Shown: positions 18,446-27,799 of the stretch, piece after piece
Layout of the letters: each line of letters begins with the position of its first letter
Position numbering within the stretch: the stretch's first letter is position 1
From: Verrucomicrobiota bacterium
Lineage (GTDB): Bacteria > Verrucomicrobiota > Verrucomicrobiia > Chthoniobacterales > UBA10450
DNA length: 64,000 nt
NCBI GenBank assembly: GCA_003219175.1
Contig: QHPU01000050.1
Coordinates: 1-64,000 of the forward strand
Direction of reading: 5' to 3'
The notes under the pieces: model-generated
What the model was told of the DNA's origin: nothing
Databases searched by the model: none
Seen by the model: only the letters and a program-made list of their open reading frames with translations
Translations under genes and position numbers: made by a program

Positions 18446-19704
18446 CGCAACTTCGAGGGCCCCGCGGCAATCGGAGAGATCGTTTGCGCCTGCCCGATCC
18501 CACCACGAATGAGCGATTCGTAGAGCGCTTTGGTTTCTTTCGCGATCGCGCGCCAACTGAATTTCTCTTCCGCTCTCAACCTTCCAGCCTTGCCGAAGCC
18601 CAGCCGCAGCTTTTCGTCTTGCATCAATTCGTTGATTTTAACCGCCAAATCACGCGCGAATTTTTCCGGATGAAGCGGCTCGAACGGACTTTCCTTCATT
18701 TGCGCAACCGGCACAAGAAAACCGGTTTCACCCTCTATCACGACTTCCTTAATCCCCCCGACTTTGCTGGCGACAACGGCCGTTTCACACGCCATCGCTT
18801 CCAGGTTAATGATGCCAAACGGTTCGTAGATCGACGGACAACAGAAAACTCCGGCGTGCGAATAAAGTTGGATCACACTTCGTTTATCGAGCATTTGATC
18901 GATCCAAATGATGCCGTCGCGGGCACGCCGTGCCTTTTCCACCGCGGTCTTCATTTCCCGGGCAATTTCCGCCGTATCGGGCGCGCCGGCGCAGAGCACA
19001 ACCTGGAAATTTTTATCCATGAACTCAATGGCATGGACGAGATGAATAATTCCCTTTTGATGGGTAATGCGTCCGACGAAAAGAAGGTAAGGTTTTTCCG
19101 AATCAACGCCGAATTTGCGCAGGGCATCGGTCGATTTGGTCGGGCGATATTCTTCGAGATCGATGCCGTTATAGATCACGTGCAGGCGTTCGTCTCGGAC
19201 ATTGAATAGCCGCGCGATGTCAGCCTTGGTCTCCTTTGAAACGGCGATGACGGCGTCTGCCATCTCCAAAGCGGTCTTCTCGACCCAGAGTGAAAAATCG
19301 TAACCGCCTGCGAGCTGTTCGCGTTTCCACGGCCGCAATGGCTCGAGCGAGTGCACCGTGATGACTAGTGGAATTCCGTAATTTTTTCGCGCCAGAATTC
19401 CACCCCAGTGAGTGTACCAAGTATGACAATGCACAACCTGGGCGTCGACACCGGCGGTGTTAAAAGCGGTGCAACGTTGGACCGCGCCAAGGGTGGAACG
19501 CAATGGCTTCGGGCAATGAAACCGGGAATCGTCCAGCTGAAACCCACGAATTGTTAGCCGCCCAGATTTGCCCTTCTGGTCGCCAAAACAGCGGACTTCC
19601 ACATCCATTAACCGGGCGAGCTCATGCGACAAATACTCGACGTGGACGCCGGCTCCCCCGTAGGTATGCGGCGGATATTCATTAGTCAGCAAAAGCACTT
19701 TCAC
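18442..19704 (-). CDS. Glycogen synthase, actinobacterial GlgA/GlgM type (GT4)
   Basis: About 420 residues from the GTG at 19704 (VKVLLLTNEYPPHTYGGAG). It is a GT-B enzyme with VVHCHTWYTHWGG, VITVHSLEPLRPWKREQ, LLFVGRITHQKGIIHL, CCPSIYEPFGIINLEAMAC and VGGIKEVVIEGETG. This pattern matches the Corynebacterium-type family, whose members use ADP-glucose or make maltose-1-phosphate, rather than the longer E. coli GlgA (GT5). The C-terminal end overlaps the start of the P450 remnant. No glgB, glgC or glgE is in the window, so the choice between glycogen synthase and GlgM cannot be settled here. Confidence 0.8.
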   Translation of the reverse strand: MKVLLLTNEYPPHTYGGAGVHVEYLSHELARLMDVEVRCFGDQKGKSGRLTIRGFQLDDSRFHCPKPLRSTLGAVQRCTAFNTAGVDAQVVHCHTWYTHWGGILARKNYGIPLVITVHSLEPLRPWKREQLAGGYDFSLWVEKTALEMADAVIAVSKETKADIARLFNVRDERLHVIYNGIDLEEYRPTKSTDALRKFGVDSEKPYLLFVGRITHQKGIIHLVHAIEFMDKNFQVVLCAGAPDTAEIAREMKTAVEKARRARDGIIWIDQMLDKRSVIQLYSHAGVFCCPSIYEPFGIINLEAMACETAVVASKVGGIKEVVIEGETGFLVPVAQMKESPFEPLHPEKFARDLAVKINELMQDEKLRLGFGKAGRLRAEEKFSWRAIAKETKALYESLIRGGIGQAQTISPIAAGPSKLR

Positions 19705-19809
19705 GCGCGTCTGTAGTAGTCGTACCGACAAAACACGGCAAGTCCGGTTGCGCCTTTAGGGCACTAAAAGTCCGAAACTCTCGTTTACGGCCGCCGCTAA
19801 TTCGGGTCG

Positions 19810-20235
19810 CTAACTTCTCACTTTTAAGAGCAGCACCGGCACTTCCACGGCATGCCGTACCTTGTCCACGGTCGCGCCATAAAGAATGTCGCTGATGAAA
19901 CGGTGGCCATGGGTGGTCATAGCAATCAGGTCAACATCCTTTTCGCGGGCCAGCTTAATAATCTCGTCGGACGGTTCGCCAAGGGCGAGAACGGCGTCGC
20001 AGATAAAGCCATCATCGATCAATTCGCGTTGTCGTTCTTCCAAATACACGCGGTCCTGTTTCATTTCTTCGCTTTCGGCCAGTTTCAACTGATTAAAATT
20101 TCGCGCCACCCAGCCGTCGGCAACATGGACCAACAGAATTTTCGCTCCTGCCATCCGCGCAAGCGGCTTGATGTGGCCGAGGATGGTCTCGTCGGCAGCG
20201 CTGTTTTCAAGTGGGATGAGAATGCGCTGATACAC
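19810..20235 (-). CDS. Universal stress protein (UspA family)
   Basis: 141 residues. Starts MYQRILIPLENSAAD and ends with the single Usp domain containing DLIAMTTHGHRFISDILYG followed by VPVLLLK. The ATP-binding loop is a variant: G-H-R then L-Y-G-A-T, without the usual G-S/T pair, so ATP binding is uncertain. It lies after the NRAMP transporter on the same strand, separated by a repeat-filled gap. Confidence 0.88.
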   Translation of the reverse strand: MYQRILIPLENSAADETILGHIKPLARMAGAKILLVHVADGWVARNFNQLKLAESEEMKQDRVYLEERQRELIDDGFICDAVLALGEPSDEIIKLAREKDVDLIAMTTHGHRFISDILYGATVDKVRHAVEVPVLLLKVRS

Positions 20236-20240
20236 GTTAA

Positions 20241-20361
20241 GAATGACGAAGGTCCAATGTCGAATGACGATTTAATTCCGAATGATGAAGGCTAAAGCCG
20301 CCAATTTTACGGCGCTCATTTTTGGACATTGTTTCGTCGTTCGTCATTCGGATTTCGACAT
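20241..20361. repeat. Composite inverted heptad repeat
   Basis: Left half: GAATGAC, GAAGGTC, CAATGTC, GAATGAC, GATTTAA in exact 7-bp steps (20241-20275). Right half, inverted: GTCGTTC, GTCATTC, GGATTTC, GACATTT (20336-20363). The same layout occurs at 34201-34291. It fills the gap between mntH and the Usp gene. Confidence 0.75.
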
Positions 20362-21750
20362 TTACTCCGGCAGGGGAAGGCCCAGCGTGCCGTAAACCGC
20401 TTTCAGCACCGCCTCGGGCATGAAGATATCGAAGAGCAACTTCACGTTGAGCGCGATAATAATGAGCGCCGTCGTCCAACCGAGAATTTTCAGCCATGGT
20501 TTGTTGGTAAACTCGCCGAGTTTCTTTTTCTCGCTCGTGAAACGCATCAGCGGCCAGACCGCAAAACCAAGTTGCATGCTCAGAACCACCTGACTGGCGA
20601 CGAGCAACTCGGTCGTCTTGCTCTCCCCGGCAAAACCAATCACGAGCACCGCGGGAACAATCGCAATAAGACGGGTAATTAATCGCCGCAGCCACGGTTT
20701 GATCCGGATGTTGAGAAAACCTTCCATCACAATTTGGCCGGCAAGAGTCCCGGTGAGAGTGGAGTTTTGACCTGAGGCCAACAGGGCGACAGCAAACACA
20801 CCGCTGGCGATGCTCACGCCCAGCAGCGGGCTGAGCAGTTTGTAGGCATCGCGAATGTCCGCCACGTCCTGGTGACCCGACCAATGAAACGCTGCTGCCG
20901 CCAAGATCAGAATGGCCGCGTTGATAAACAAGGCGAACATAAGCGCGCCGGTGGAATCAATGGTTGCGAATTTGATCGCCTCCCGTTTCCCCGCCGGGGT
21001 CTGTTCAAACTTCCGCGTCTGCACTACCGAAGAATGGAGATAAAGATTATGCGGCATCACCGTGGCACCCAGAATGCCGATGCTGACGTACAGCATCCCT
21101 TGATTGGTCACGATTCGCGGACCTGGAACGAACCCGAAAAGAATTCCGGTGAGGCTGGGTTTAGAGAAAACCAGCTCCGCGGCAAAACACCCGCCGATCG
21201 TGATAATCAAGGTAAAGACGAGCGCTTCGATGTAACGAAAGCCTTTGTTTTGCAGGAAGAGCACAATGAGCACGTCCATGGCGGTAATGATGCAACCCCA
21301 TACCAGCGGAATCCCAAGTAGCAGCTGGAGGGCGATCGCTGATCCGACCACTTCGGCGAGATCGCATGCGGCGATAGCGACCTCACAAAGCACCCACAGG
21401 AACCAAACGATCGGTTTGGGATAGTGGTCGCGGCAGGCTTGCGCCAAATCCCGGCCTGTGACGACGCCCAGTTTAATGCAGAGATGCTGGAGCAGTATCG
21501 CCATGAAGTTGGAGATCATGATGACGGCGAGCAGCGAGTAGCCAAATTTAGCCCCCCCCGCCAGATCGGTCGCCCAGTTACCTGGGTCCATATAACCGAC
21601 CGCGACGAGAAATCCGGGACCGGCGAAAGCGAGCAACTTCCGCAAAAACGATGCATTTGGTGGAACGAGGACACTACGATGAACTTCCGGGAGAGAAACG
21701 GCTGCGGCGTCTCTGCGCCAAGCTTGTTCCGTCGCGGTCAATTCCGGCAT
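20362..21750 (-). CDS. NRAMP-family divalent metal (Mn2+/Fe2+) transporter
   Basis: 462 residues with about eleven membrane helices. The metal-binding DPGN of helix 1 is seen in VGYMDPGNWATDLAGG, and the helix 6 MPHN motif in GATVMPHNLYLHSSVVQTR. These residues define Mn2+/Fe2+ selectivity in MntH-type symporters. The LASGQNSTLTGTLAGQIVMEGF signature of helix 8-9 is also present. The last ~60 residues add further hydrophobic helices ending in LLFDIFMPEAVLKA. MntH family is sure; metal preference is inferred. Confidence 0.93.
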   Translation of the reverse strand: MPELTATEQAWRRDAAAVSLPEVHRSVLVPPNASFLRKLLAFAGPGFLVAVGYMDPGNWATDLAGGAKFGYSLLAVIMISNFMAILLQHLCIKLGVVTGRDLAQACRDHYPKPIVWFLWVLCEVAIAACDLAEVVGSAIALQLLLGIPLVWGCIITAMDVLIVLFLQNKGFRYIEALVFTLIITIGGCFAAELVFSKPSLTGILFGFVPGPRIVTNQGMLYVSIGILGATVMPHNLYLHSSVVQTRKFEQTPAGKREAIKFATIDSTGALMFALFINAAILILAAAAFHWSGHQDVADIRDAYKLLSPLLGVSIASGVFAVALLASGQNSTLTGTLAGQIVMEGFLNIRIKPWLRRLITRLIAIVPAVLVIGFAGESKTTELLVASQVVLSMQLGFAVWPLMRFTSEKKKLGEFTNKPWLKILGWTTALIIIALNVKLLFDIFMPEAVLKAVYGTLGLPLPE

Positions 21751-21790
21751 GGATTAGCGTCCTGAAAATTTGCTCCCGCGCCAGCACGAA

Positions 21791-21810
21791 AGTCCGAGCC
21801 GGACTGGCGG
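21791..21810. repeat. Short palindrome family C (GTCCGGCTCGGAC type)
   Basis: AGTCCGAGCCGGACTGGCGG, in the 169-bp gap between mntH and the acyltransferase. Related copies are at 31851 (inside queA), 34305 and 45465. No other feature is evident in the gap. Confidence 0.5.
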
Positions 21811-21919
21811 AATAACCTTCGCTCCCTATCCCGCAGCACAGTCCCACTGGGGGAAGGTTAGGATGAAGGACCTTTCGAGGATCCTCAAAAAGGGCTCACG
21901 GTCCTTGTTCGTAGACAAA

Positions 21920-22873
21920 TCACTTTTGCGCGATCAGTCGTTCGAACTTTACGTTGTGCCAGGAATAGAACGGGTAGGGTCGATCGGGATTCTCCACACG
22001 ATATCGCCATTGTTTGTACATCCACATATATGGGCCGGGTTTTGCGCGCACAACGGGTTCAAAGGAATCCCAGCACGCTTGCGCAATTTCACGTGGGCTG
22101 GCATTGGGGCCAAGATCAATCGGCGAATGAAAAACCATGCGGTAACGCCCTCGTGGCAACGGGTCGCAATGGCAAGGAATAAGGAGAGCCCCCGAACGCT
22201 GTTGGAGCCAAGCGTGCGCAGAAGTAACACTGGTGTGCAGTCCAAAACAGCGAATGGCGACAGCTGCCGGACCGGGAAAAACCGTTAGATCAACGAGCAT
22301 TGCTATATTGCCGCCACGACGCAAAGTTTTGAAGAGCCGAAGAATCCCACCCCCTGTGCGTCCACTGAAGACATGGCCAGACTGCTCTCGCCAACGTCGG
22401 AAAATTGGATCGAGCAACGGGTTTTTGAACTCCTGCGCGATGATAGTGCTGGGCCGGCCACGAAACCCACAACCCAAGCTGAGCCATTCGAAGTTGCTAT
22501 AGTGAAAACCAACAACAATTCCACTCTGATTCGGATCGACCTCGGGGAATCCCTCAAATTCGATATGACGAAGGAAATTATCCGGTGTAAGCCGCGGACT
22601 CCACATCAGGTCGAGCATGGTTTGGGCAAAATGCTGATAGGATTCACGAATGATGCGTCGTTTCTCAGCCGCCGAATATTTCCCGGGAAAGGCGCATTCG
22701 AGATTGGCCACGGCAACGCGTCGGCCACGGGCATCGACAATCGACGCGACGGCACCGAAAATCTTGGCCAGCGCACCGATGGCGGACCGCGGAAAAAGTG
22801 GCACGACTTTCGCCGCTATGAGCAAGCCGATGAATTCGAGCCGATAACGCAATTTCTTCCACGCCTGCCTCAT
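21920..22873 (-). CDS. Lysophospholipid/lipid A acyltransferase, LpxL/HtrB family
   Basis: 317 residues. An N-terminal hydrophobic helix ([15 protein letters not shown]) is followed by the H-x4-E catalytic pair in [11 protein letters not shown] and the later [19 protein letters not shown] and [12 protein letters not shown] blocks of the family. It would add a secondary acyl chain to lipid A from acyl-ACP at the inner membrane. It is divergent with the phosphatase-SHMT gene, whose start is about 90 bp away. Confidence 0.82.
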   Translation of the reverse strand: MRQAWKKLRYRLEFIGLLIAAKVVPLFPRSAIGALAKIFGAVASIVDARGRRVAVANLECAFPGKYSAAEKRRIIRESYQHFAQTMLDLMWSPRLTPDNFLRHIEFEGFPEVDPNQSGIVVGFHYSNFEWLSLGCGFRGRPSTIIAQEFKNPLLDPIFRRWREQSGHVFSGRTGGGILRLFKTLRRGGNIAMLVDLTVFPGPAAVAIRCFGLHTSVTSAHAWLQQRSGALLIPCHCDPLPRGRYRMVFHSPIDLGPNASPREIAQACWDSFEPVVRAKPGPYMWMYKQWRYRVENPDRPYPFYSWHNVKFERLIAQK

Positions 22874-22959
22874 ACCTTTCTCAAATAAGCCCAGTCGCGT
22901 TAGCGAAATTTTGTGCGAACGTGCCCGACCGCCCCGGCAGGGTCGCGCGGCGGCATCTT

Positions 22960-24747
22960 GTGAAAAGCGTCCTCTTCGTTTGTACCGGTAATGTTTGTCG
23001 CAGTCCCATTGCGGAAGGTCTTTTTCGCCGTCTCTTGGGAAATCGCAAGGACATTGAAGTGGCTTCAGCCGGAGTGCACGCCGTGCGAGGACAGCCGCCC
23101 AGCTCGCATGCGATTGACGTTTGCACTGAGGAAGGGACAGAAATTGGCAACCTGCGGAGCCAACCGCTTACCGGAGCACTCGTCGAACGCGCGACACATA
23201 TTTTCGCCATGACTGGAGCACATGTCGAAGCAATCCAGATGCTTTTTCCAAATGCAGCCGACAAGACTTTCTTGCTACGTGAATTTGAAGAACCCGGTGC
23301 GACTTGCTGGCGCGACGTGCCGGATCCTATCGGCCTGGGACGCGATGTTTATAATACCTGCGCAGAGACGATCAAAAACGCCTTGCCGAGCGTGCTCGCT
23401 TTTGTAGAAGAGAGCGAAGTAGCCGTGCGTCCCGGCGGACGTAGCGGCGGTGCTTCCATCTATATCGTGAGCGACGTTTCGCATCCCACTCCATCAATCC
23501 TCGGAGCTCCGAGTGGCGGATTGCGCAAGGTCGACCCGGAAGTTTTTGACGCGATTGAGGCGGAAGAAAGACGGCAGCGCGAAAATATCGAGTTGATTGC
23601 CTCGGAAAATTTCACCAGTCGGGCGGTGATGGAAGCGCAAGGGAGCGTACTGACTAACAAATACGCTGAAGGCTTGCCAAAGAAACGTTGGTATGGCGGC
23701 TGTGAGAACGTTGACATAGTCGAGCAACTCGCGATCGATCGCGCGAAGCGTCTCTTCAATTGCGAACACGTCAACGTGCAACCGCATAGCGGTGCGCAAG
23801 CCAACATGGCCGTTTATTTTTCGGTGCTGAAACCGGGCGACAAAATTCTCGCCATGAATCTGGCACACGGCGGCCATCTCACGCACGGGCATCCGGCAAA
23901 TTTCTCCGGCAAGTTTTACAACGTCTCGCAATACGGCGTATCGGAGAAAACCGAGCAGATCGATTACGATGCGCTGCAAAAACAAGCCGAGGAAGTGAAG
24001 CCGGCGATGATCACCGCCGGCGCCTCCGCGTACCCGCGCATCATCGAGTTTCCGCACTTAAGGCAAATCGCCGATTCGGTCGGCGCACTGCTTTTCATCG
24101 ACATGGCCCACATCGCCGGGCTCGTTGCCGGCGGACAACATCCGAGTCCGATCCCGCACGCGCATTTCGTCACGACGACCACGCACAAAAGTTTGCGTGG
24201 CCCACGCGGCGGCATCGTGATGTGCGAAGAAAAATTCGCGAAACAAATCGACGCGACCGTGTTTCCCGGCGTTCAAGGTGGACCGCTAATGCATGTCATT
24301 GCGGCCAAAGCGGTTTGTTTTCGCGAAGCCCTTCAGCCGCAGTTCCGCGATTATCAGCGCCAAGTTGTAGTCAACGCGAAAGCGCTTGCCGCCGGTTTGG
24401 CCAAACACGGGTACCGCATCGTCAGCGGCGGCACCGACAATCATCTCATGCTGGTAGACCTTCGTCCGAAAGAATTGAACGGCAAAGAAGCACAGGAAGT
24501 TCTCGATCGCGCCGGCATTACCGTGAACAAAAACGCCATCCCGTTCGACACCAGTTCGCCGTTCAAACCCAGCGGAATTCGTGTTGGCACCCCGGCGGTG
24601 ACGACACGCGGCATGCGCGAAGAGGAAATGCTCGAGATTGCGGACTTGGTCGCAGAAGCATTGCAGAATCGCAATGACAACGCCGCGCTCGAACGCGTTC
24701 GCGGCAAGGTGCGCAATCTGACGCGCAGATTTCCGCTCCCGAGTTAG
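22960..24747 (+). CDS. glyA: Fusion: low-molecular-weight phosphotyrosine/arginine phosphatase (YwlE-like) + serine hydroxymethyltransferase
   Basis: About 595 residues from a GTG at 22960 ([11 protein letters not shown]). Residues 1-150 are a complete LMW-PTP: P-loop CTGNVCRSP and the acid loop DVPDPIG. After a ~35-residue Gly/Ser/Pro linker, residues ~190-595 are a full [33 protein letters not shown], the PLP-lysine loop [13 protein letters not shown], and NKNAIPFD...[17 protein letters not shown] makes glycine and methylene-THF. In Firmicutes ywlE lies a few genes from glyA, so the fusion fits a known neighbourhood. No stop or start site breaks the join. Confidence 0.9.
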   Translation: MKSVLFVCTGNVCRSPIAEGLFRRLLGNRKDIEVASAGVHAVRGQPPSSHAIDVCTEEGTEIGNLRSQPLTGALVERATHIFAMTGAHVEAIQMLFPNAADKTFLLREFEEPGATCWRDVPDPIGLGRDVYNTCAETIKNALPSVLAFVEESEVAVRPGGRSGGASIYIVSDVSHPTPSILGAPSGGLRKVDPEVFDAIEAEERRQRENIELIASENFTSRAVMEAQGSVLTNKYAEGLPKKRWYGGCENVDIVEQLAIDRAKRLFNCEHVNVQPHSGAQANMAVYFSVLKPGDKILAMNLAHGGHLTHGHPANFSGKFYNVSQYGVSEKTEQIDYDALQKQAEEVKPAMITAGASAYPRIIEFPHLRQIADSVGALLFIDMAHIAGLVAGGQHPSPIPHAHFVTTTTHKSLRGPRGGIVMCEEKFAKQIDATVFPGVQGGPLMHVIAAKAVCFREALQPQFRDYQRQVVVNAKALAAGLAKHGYRIVSGGTDNHLMLVDLRPKELNGKEAQEVLDRAGITVNKNAIPFDTSSPFKPSGIRVGTPAVTTRGMREEEMLEIADLVAEALQNRNDNAALERVRGKVRNLTRRFPLPS

Positions 24748-24818
24748 GGCAAGCGGCATGTTTCCGGGGAAAGCATGCGAGGCGCGTGCGCTCCCCGAAC
24801 AAACGATTCGTGTTATCT

Positions 24819-24847
24819 AATCTGCGAAAATCTGCGTAATCTGCGGA
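24819..24847. repeat. ATCTGCG tandem repeat before zwf
   Basis: Three copies of ATCTGCG at 24820, 24830 and 24839, spaced 10 and 9 bp, immediately before the ATG of zwf (24850). The 10-bp phasing would place the copies on one face of the helix. It could be a repeat remnant or a binding site; no ribosome site is visible between it and the start. Confidence 0.5.
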
Positions 24848-24849
24848 TT

Positions 24850-26394
24850 ATGACGAACCGGTCGGCTGAGCAAGGAGTCAATCCATTGCGCGAAGGTTTG
24901 AGCACGCGGGCTGTGCCGCAGCCATGCGCGATCGTCATCTTCGGCGCGACCGGAGACCTGACGCATCGGAAATTGATTCCGGCCTTATACAACCTTGCCG
25001 CTGATGGTGAGCTGCCGCCAGCGGTAGCCGTCGTTGGTTTCGCCCGACGCCCCAAAACCGGCGACGAATTCCGAAACGAACTCGGCGAAACAACAAAGCA
25101 ATTTTCGCGTCAGGAGGTCCGTGATGATATTTGGAAAACCTTTTCGCAATCGCTCTCTTATCACCAAAGCGAATTCGAGGACGAAAGCGGTTATCGATCA
25201 TTGGTCAAACGGCTCGATCAACTCGACGAAGAACGCGGCACGCGCGGCAATCGTTTGTTTTATTTCGCAGCGGCGCCGGAACAATTCGAGCCCATCCTGA
25301 AAAATCTTAAAGCAGCAGGATTGAGCAAAGCGAAAGAAGGCAGCTGGGCACGCGTCATCATTGAAAAGCCGTTTGGGCGTGATCTCGCTTCTGCGCAGGA
25401 GTTAAATCGGGTCGTATCCAATTCTTTTTCCGAAGATCAGACCTATCGAATCGATCACTTTCTCGGGAAAGAAACCGCGCAGAACATTCTGGTTCTCCGT
25501 TTTGCTAACGCGATTTTTGAACCGATCTGGAACGCGCGTTATATCGATCACATCCAGATCACCGCGGCCGAAACCCTCGGCGTCGAAGGGCGGGCCGGTT
25601 ACTACGAAACCGCCGGTGCCTTGCGCGACATGGTGCAGAATCATTTGCTGCAATTGCTTTGCCTGGTGGCGATGGAAGCGCCCACCGATCTTAGCGCCGA
25701 CAGCATTCGCGATGAAAAGGTAAAGGTCGTGCGCTCGCTGCGTCGTTATCGTCCGGAAGAAATCACGAAATGGGTTGTGCGCAGCCAGTACACCGTTGGC
25801 GCGATTAATGCCGAACCCGTTCCAGCCTACCGCGAGGAAGAAAAAGTGAACCCGAATTCTGAAACCGAAACCTACGTCGCGCTTCGCCTGCTTCTCGATA
25901 CCTGGCGCTGGTCAGAGGTGCCGATTTACTTGCGGGTCGGGAAACGTCTCCCCAAATCCGCCACTGAAATTTCGGTGCACTTTAAGAAAGCGCCCATGGT
26001 CCTGTTTAATCGCGACAGCGCCGAGCATGATCAAAACGTCCTCGTCATTCGCATCCAACCCGATGAGGGAATTTCGTTGCGCATGATGGCAAAGATTCCG
26101 GGGACGAGTTTGCGAATCGAACCGGTGAAGATGGATTTTCATTATGGCACCAGTTTTGGGAAGGCGAGCCCGGAAGCGTACGAACGTTTGTTGCTCGACG
26201 CCATGAGCGGCGACGCCACCCTTTTTGCCCGCCGCGATGAAGTCGAGGAGGCCTGGGGATTTATCGACACCATTGAAAGCGCTTGGAGCAACAAAGATGC
26301 ACCTCCACTGACATATTATCCTGCCGGTTCGTGGGGACCGGAGGAAGCAGACGAACTTCTCGCGCGCGATGGACGCACATGGAGACGCTTGTGA
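24850..26394 (+). CDS. zwf: Glucose-6-phosphate 1-dehydrogenase
   Basis: 514 residues from ATG 24850. The NADP-binding IFGATGDLTHRKLIPALYN, the active-site RIDHFLGKETAQN and the substrate-binding EKPFGRDL are all present, as is the C-terminal WGFIDTIESAW. It oxidises glucose-6-phosphate and opens the pentose phosphate pathway. It is followed on the same strand by opcA, its assembly/activation partner in cyanobacteria and actinobacteria. A tandem ATCTGCG repeat directly precedes the start. Confidence 0.97.
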   Translation: MTNRSAEQGVNPLREGLSTRAVPQPCAIVIFGATGDLTHRKLIPALYNLAADGELPPAVAVVGFARRPKTGDEFRNELGETTKQFSRQEVRDDIWKTFSQSLSYHQSEFEDESGYRSLVKRLDQLDEERGTRGNRLFYFAAAPEQFEPILKNLKAAGLSKAKEGSWARVIIEKPFGRDLASAQELNRVVSNSFSEDQTYRIDHFLGKETAQNILVLRFANAIFEPIWNARYIDHIQITAAETLGVEGRAGYYETAGALRDMVQNHLLQLLCLVAMEAPTDLSADSIRDEKVKVVRSLRRYRPEEITKWVVRSQYTVGAINAEPVPAYREEEKVNPNSETETYVALRLLLDTWRWSEVPIYLRVGKRLPKSATEISVHFKKAPMVLFNRDSAEHDQNVLVIRIQPDEGISLRMMAKIPGTSLRIEPVKMDFHYGTSFGKASPEAYERLLLDAMSGDATLFARRDEVEEAWGFIDTIESAWSNKDAPPLTYYPAGSWGPEEADELLARDGRTWRRL

Positions 26395-26401
26395 TTAAAC
26401 C

Positions 26402-26597
26402 GTCATTCCGAGCGGAGCGAAGCGAAATCGAGGGATCCCGCCATGTTTCCTTTAAGGTTTCGCCACGGGATCCCTTTCGTGGCGCAGGCTTCCAGCCTGT
26501 GGGGCAAGCAGGCGTCTCGCCTGCGGCTGGTTTCGACAGGCGTGACGCCTGTCTGCCCCACAGCCGAGGACGGCTGCACCACGCCGCTCGGGATGAC
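26402..26597. repeat. Nested palindromic element: family A interrupted by a second hairpin pair
   Basis: Outer arms: GTCATTCCGAGCG (26402) and CGCTCGGGATGAC (ending 26597), with inner GAGGGATCCCG and CGGGATCCCT around a loop containing CCTTTAAGGTTT. Inside the right arm, from about 26480 to 26585, sit hairpins built on GCAGGC/GCCTG: GGCAAGCAGGCGTCTCGCCTG and GACAGGCGTGACGCCTGTC. Compared with the simple copy at 30836-30919 this looks like one element inserted into another. It fills the zwf-opcA gap. Confidence 0.75.
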
Positions 26598-26607
26598 CAT
26601 AAATTGT

Positions 26608-27666
26608 ATGCCTGCGCCAGCTGAAACCATTTCTCTCGGTCTTCCGGTCGCGATCGATCGCATCGATCGCGGGCTGAAGAAGCTTTGGAGTGAAAGCGAA
26701 GGCGCGATGACACGTGCCTCAATGATAAATCTCGCAGTTTACAGCGAAGAACCTGATTCGCTTACACAAAACACGCAGTTGCTGGCGCGAATCGCCGAGA
26801 ATCATGCCTGCCGAGGTATCGTGATCGGCGCCAATCCGCATTCGAAAAATGATCGCATCGAGGCGTGGATTAGCGCGCATTGTCATGTTGGTCGCGCCGG
26901 CACCAAACAAGTCTGCTCGGAACAGATTTCATTCTTGCTCGAAGGCGCAAAGGTAAAGCTGCTTCCCAGTATCGTTTTTTCCCAGCTCGATTCCGATCTC
27001 CCACTTTATCTCTGGTGGCAATCCAAATTCGCCGAACCGATGGATCCACAGCTTTGGTCGTGGATCGATCGATTGATCTACGACAGTCAAACCTGGCGTG
27101 ACTTCAACGCGCAAATGCGACTGGTCGAGACGGCACAGCGTGAAGCCAAACAACGCATCGTCCTGTGTGATTTGAACTGGACTCGGCTCGTTCATTTTCG
27201 CGTCGCTTTTGCACAGTTCTTCGACCATCCGAGTTCGCATCATCATTTCCGGGAAATTGAGAGCGGTACGATTGTGTTCGGGAAAAATTTTCGCTCAACC
27301 GCGATTCTCTTTATTGGCTGGCTCGCTGCGCAATTGGGCTGGGAAGTTCGGAATGGAAAGAATGGAGATCATATCGAATTGGAAAATTCGACGAGGAACC
27401 GAGTGAAGATCGACTTGCAGGAAAATGGTGATGCACCCATTGGCTCTTTCGTCGCGCATTCTAGCGACGTAAAATTTGAGATCGCACTCGCACGCTGTGG
27501 CGACCTGCTCGAAGTCTCCCGCTCTAAATCGGATCAGTCTCCGGCACGCCAGCTCCTTCCGGCAGGGGAAAACGATTCCGTAAAATTGATGAGTGAAGAG
27601 CTGATGCGAGGAGGACAACGGCGTGTTTACCTTCGCGCCCTCGAGAAAGTGCGCGATCTTTTGTAG
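26608..27666 (+). CDS. opcA: Glucose-6-phosphate dehydrogenase assembly protein OpcA
   Basis: 352 residues from ATG 26608 (MPAPAETISLGLPVAIDRI). The family core is visible: CRGIVIGANPHS, KQVCSEQISFLLEGAK, LLPSIVFSQLDSDLPLYLWW and WIDRLIYDSQTW. OpcA activates or assembles G6PD. Placed directly after zwf, as in cyanobacteria. An earlier in-frame ATG at 26443 would add the translation of the repeat element and is rejected. The stop TAG lies in TTGTAGCGCC, which resembles the left end of repeat family B. Confidence 0.88.
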   Translation: MPAPAETISLGLPVAIDRIDRGLKKLWSESEGAMTRASMINLAVYSEEPDSLTQNTQLLARIAENHACRGIVIGANPHSKNDRIEAWISAHCHVGRAGTKQVCSEQISFLLEGAKVKLLPSIVFSQLDSDLPLYLWWQSKFAEPMDPQLWSWIDRLIYDSQTWRDFNAQMRLVETAQREAKQRIVLCDLNWTRLVHFRVAFAQFFDHPSSHHHFREIESGTIVFGKNFRSTAILFIGWLAAQLGWEVRNGKNGDHIELENSTRNRVKIDLQENGDAPIGSFVAHSSDVKFEIALARCGDLLEVSRSKSDQSPARQLLPAGENDSVKLMSEELMRGGQRRVYLRALEKVRDLL

Positions 27667-27702
27667 CGCCTGCTGTCCTCAACGGCAAAACGGTCCGTCA
27701 GC

Positions 27703-27787
27703 TTGGAGGGATGACCCCTGTGTCGTCCCGAAATTTTGGACGGGACAGAGCCCGCCTTGGGCTCGCGAGCGAACTCCCTGCCTCCAA
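27703..27787. repeat. Palindromic repeat family I
   Basis: Terminal inverted repeats TTGGAGG (27703) and CCTCCAA (ending 27787) enclose an inner hairpin GTCGTCCCG-AAATTTTG-GACGGGAC. A related element with the same end sequence and GGGAC hairpins is found inside mutL (42293-42393). Confidence 0.65.
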
Positions 27788-27799
27788 TGACGGCGCTTG

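Noticed and set aside
20237-20884. 215-codon minus-strand frame overlapping mntH in another frame
   Set aside because: Low-complexity Arg/Cys-rich translation and complete overlap with the NRAMP gene on the same strand.
21751-21919. Possible manganese (yybP-ykoY) riboswitch before the NRAMP gene
   Set aside because: I looked for the conserved internal loops in the leader on the minus strand and could not find them; only a family C palindrome is clear.
23494-24057. Long open frame on the minus strand opposite glyA
   Set aside because: It lies fully inside the SHMT coding region, has no recognisable domain, and mirrors the codon pattern of the real gene.
26443-26607. Upstream start of opcA
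   Set aside because: The added 55 residues are encoded by the nested palindromic element; the family-like sequence begins after ATG 26608.
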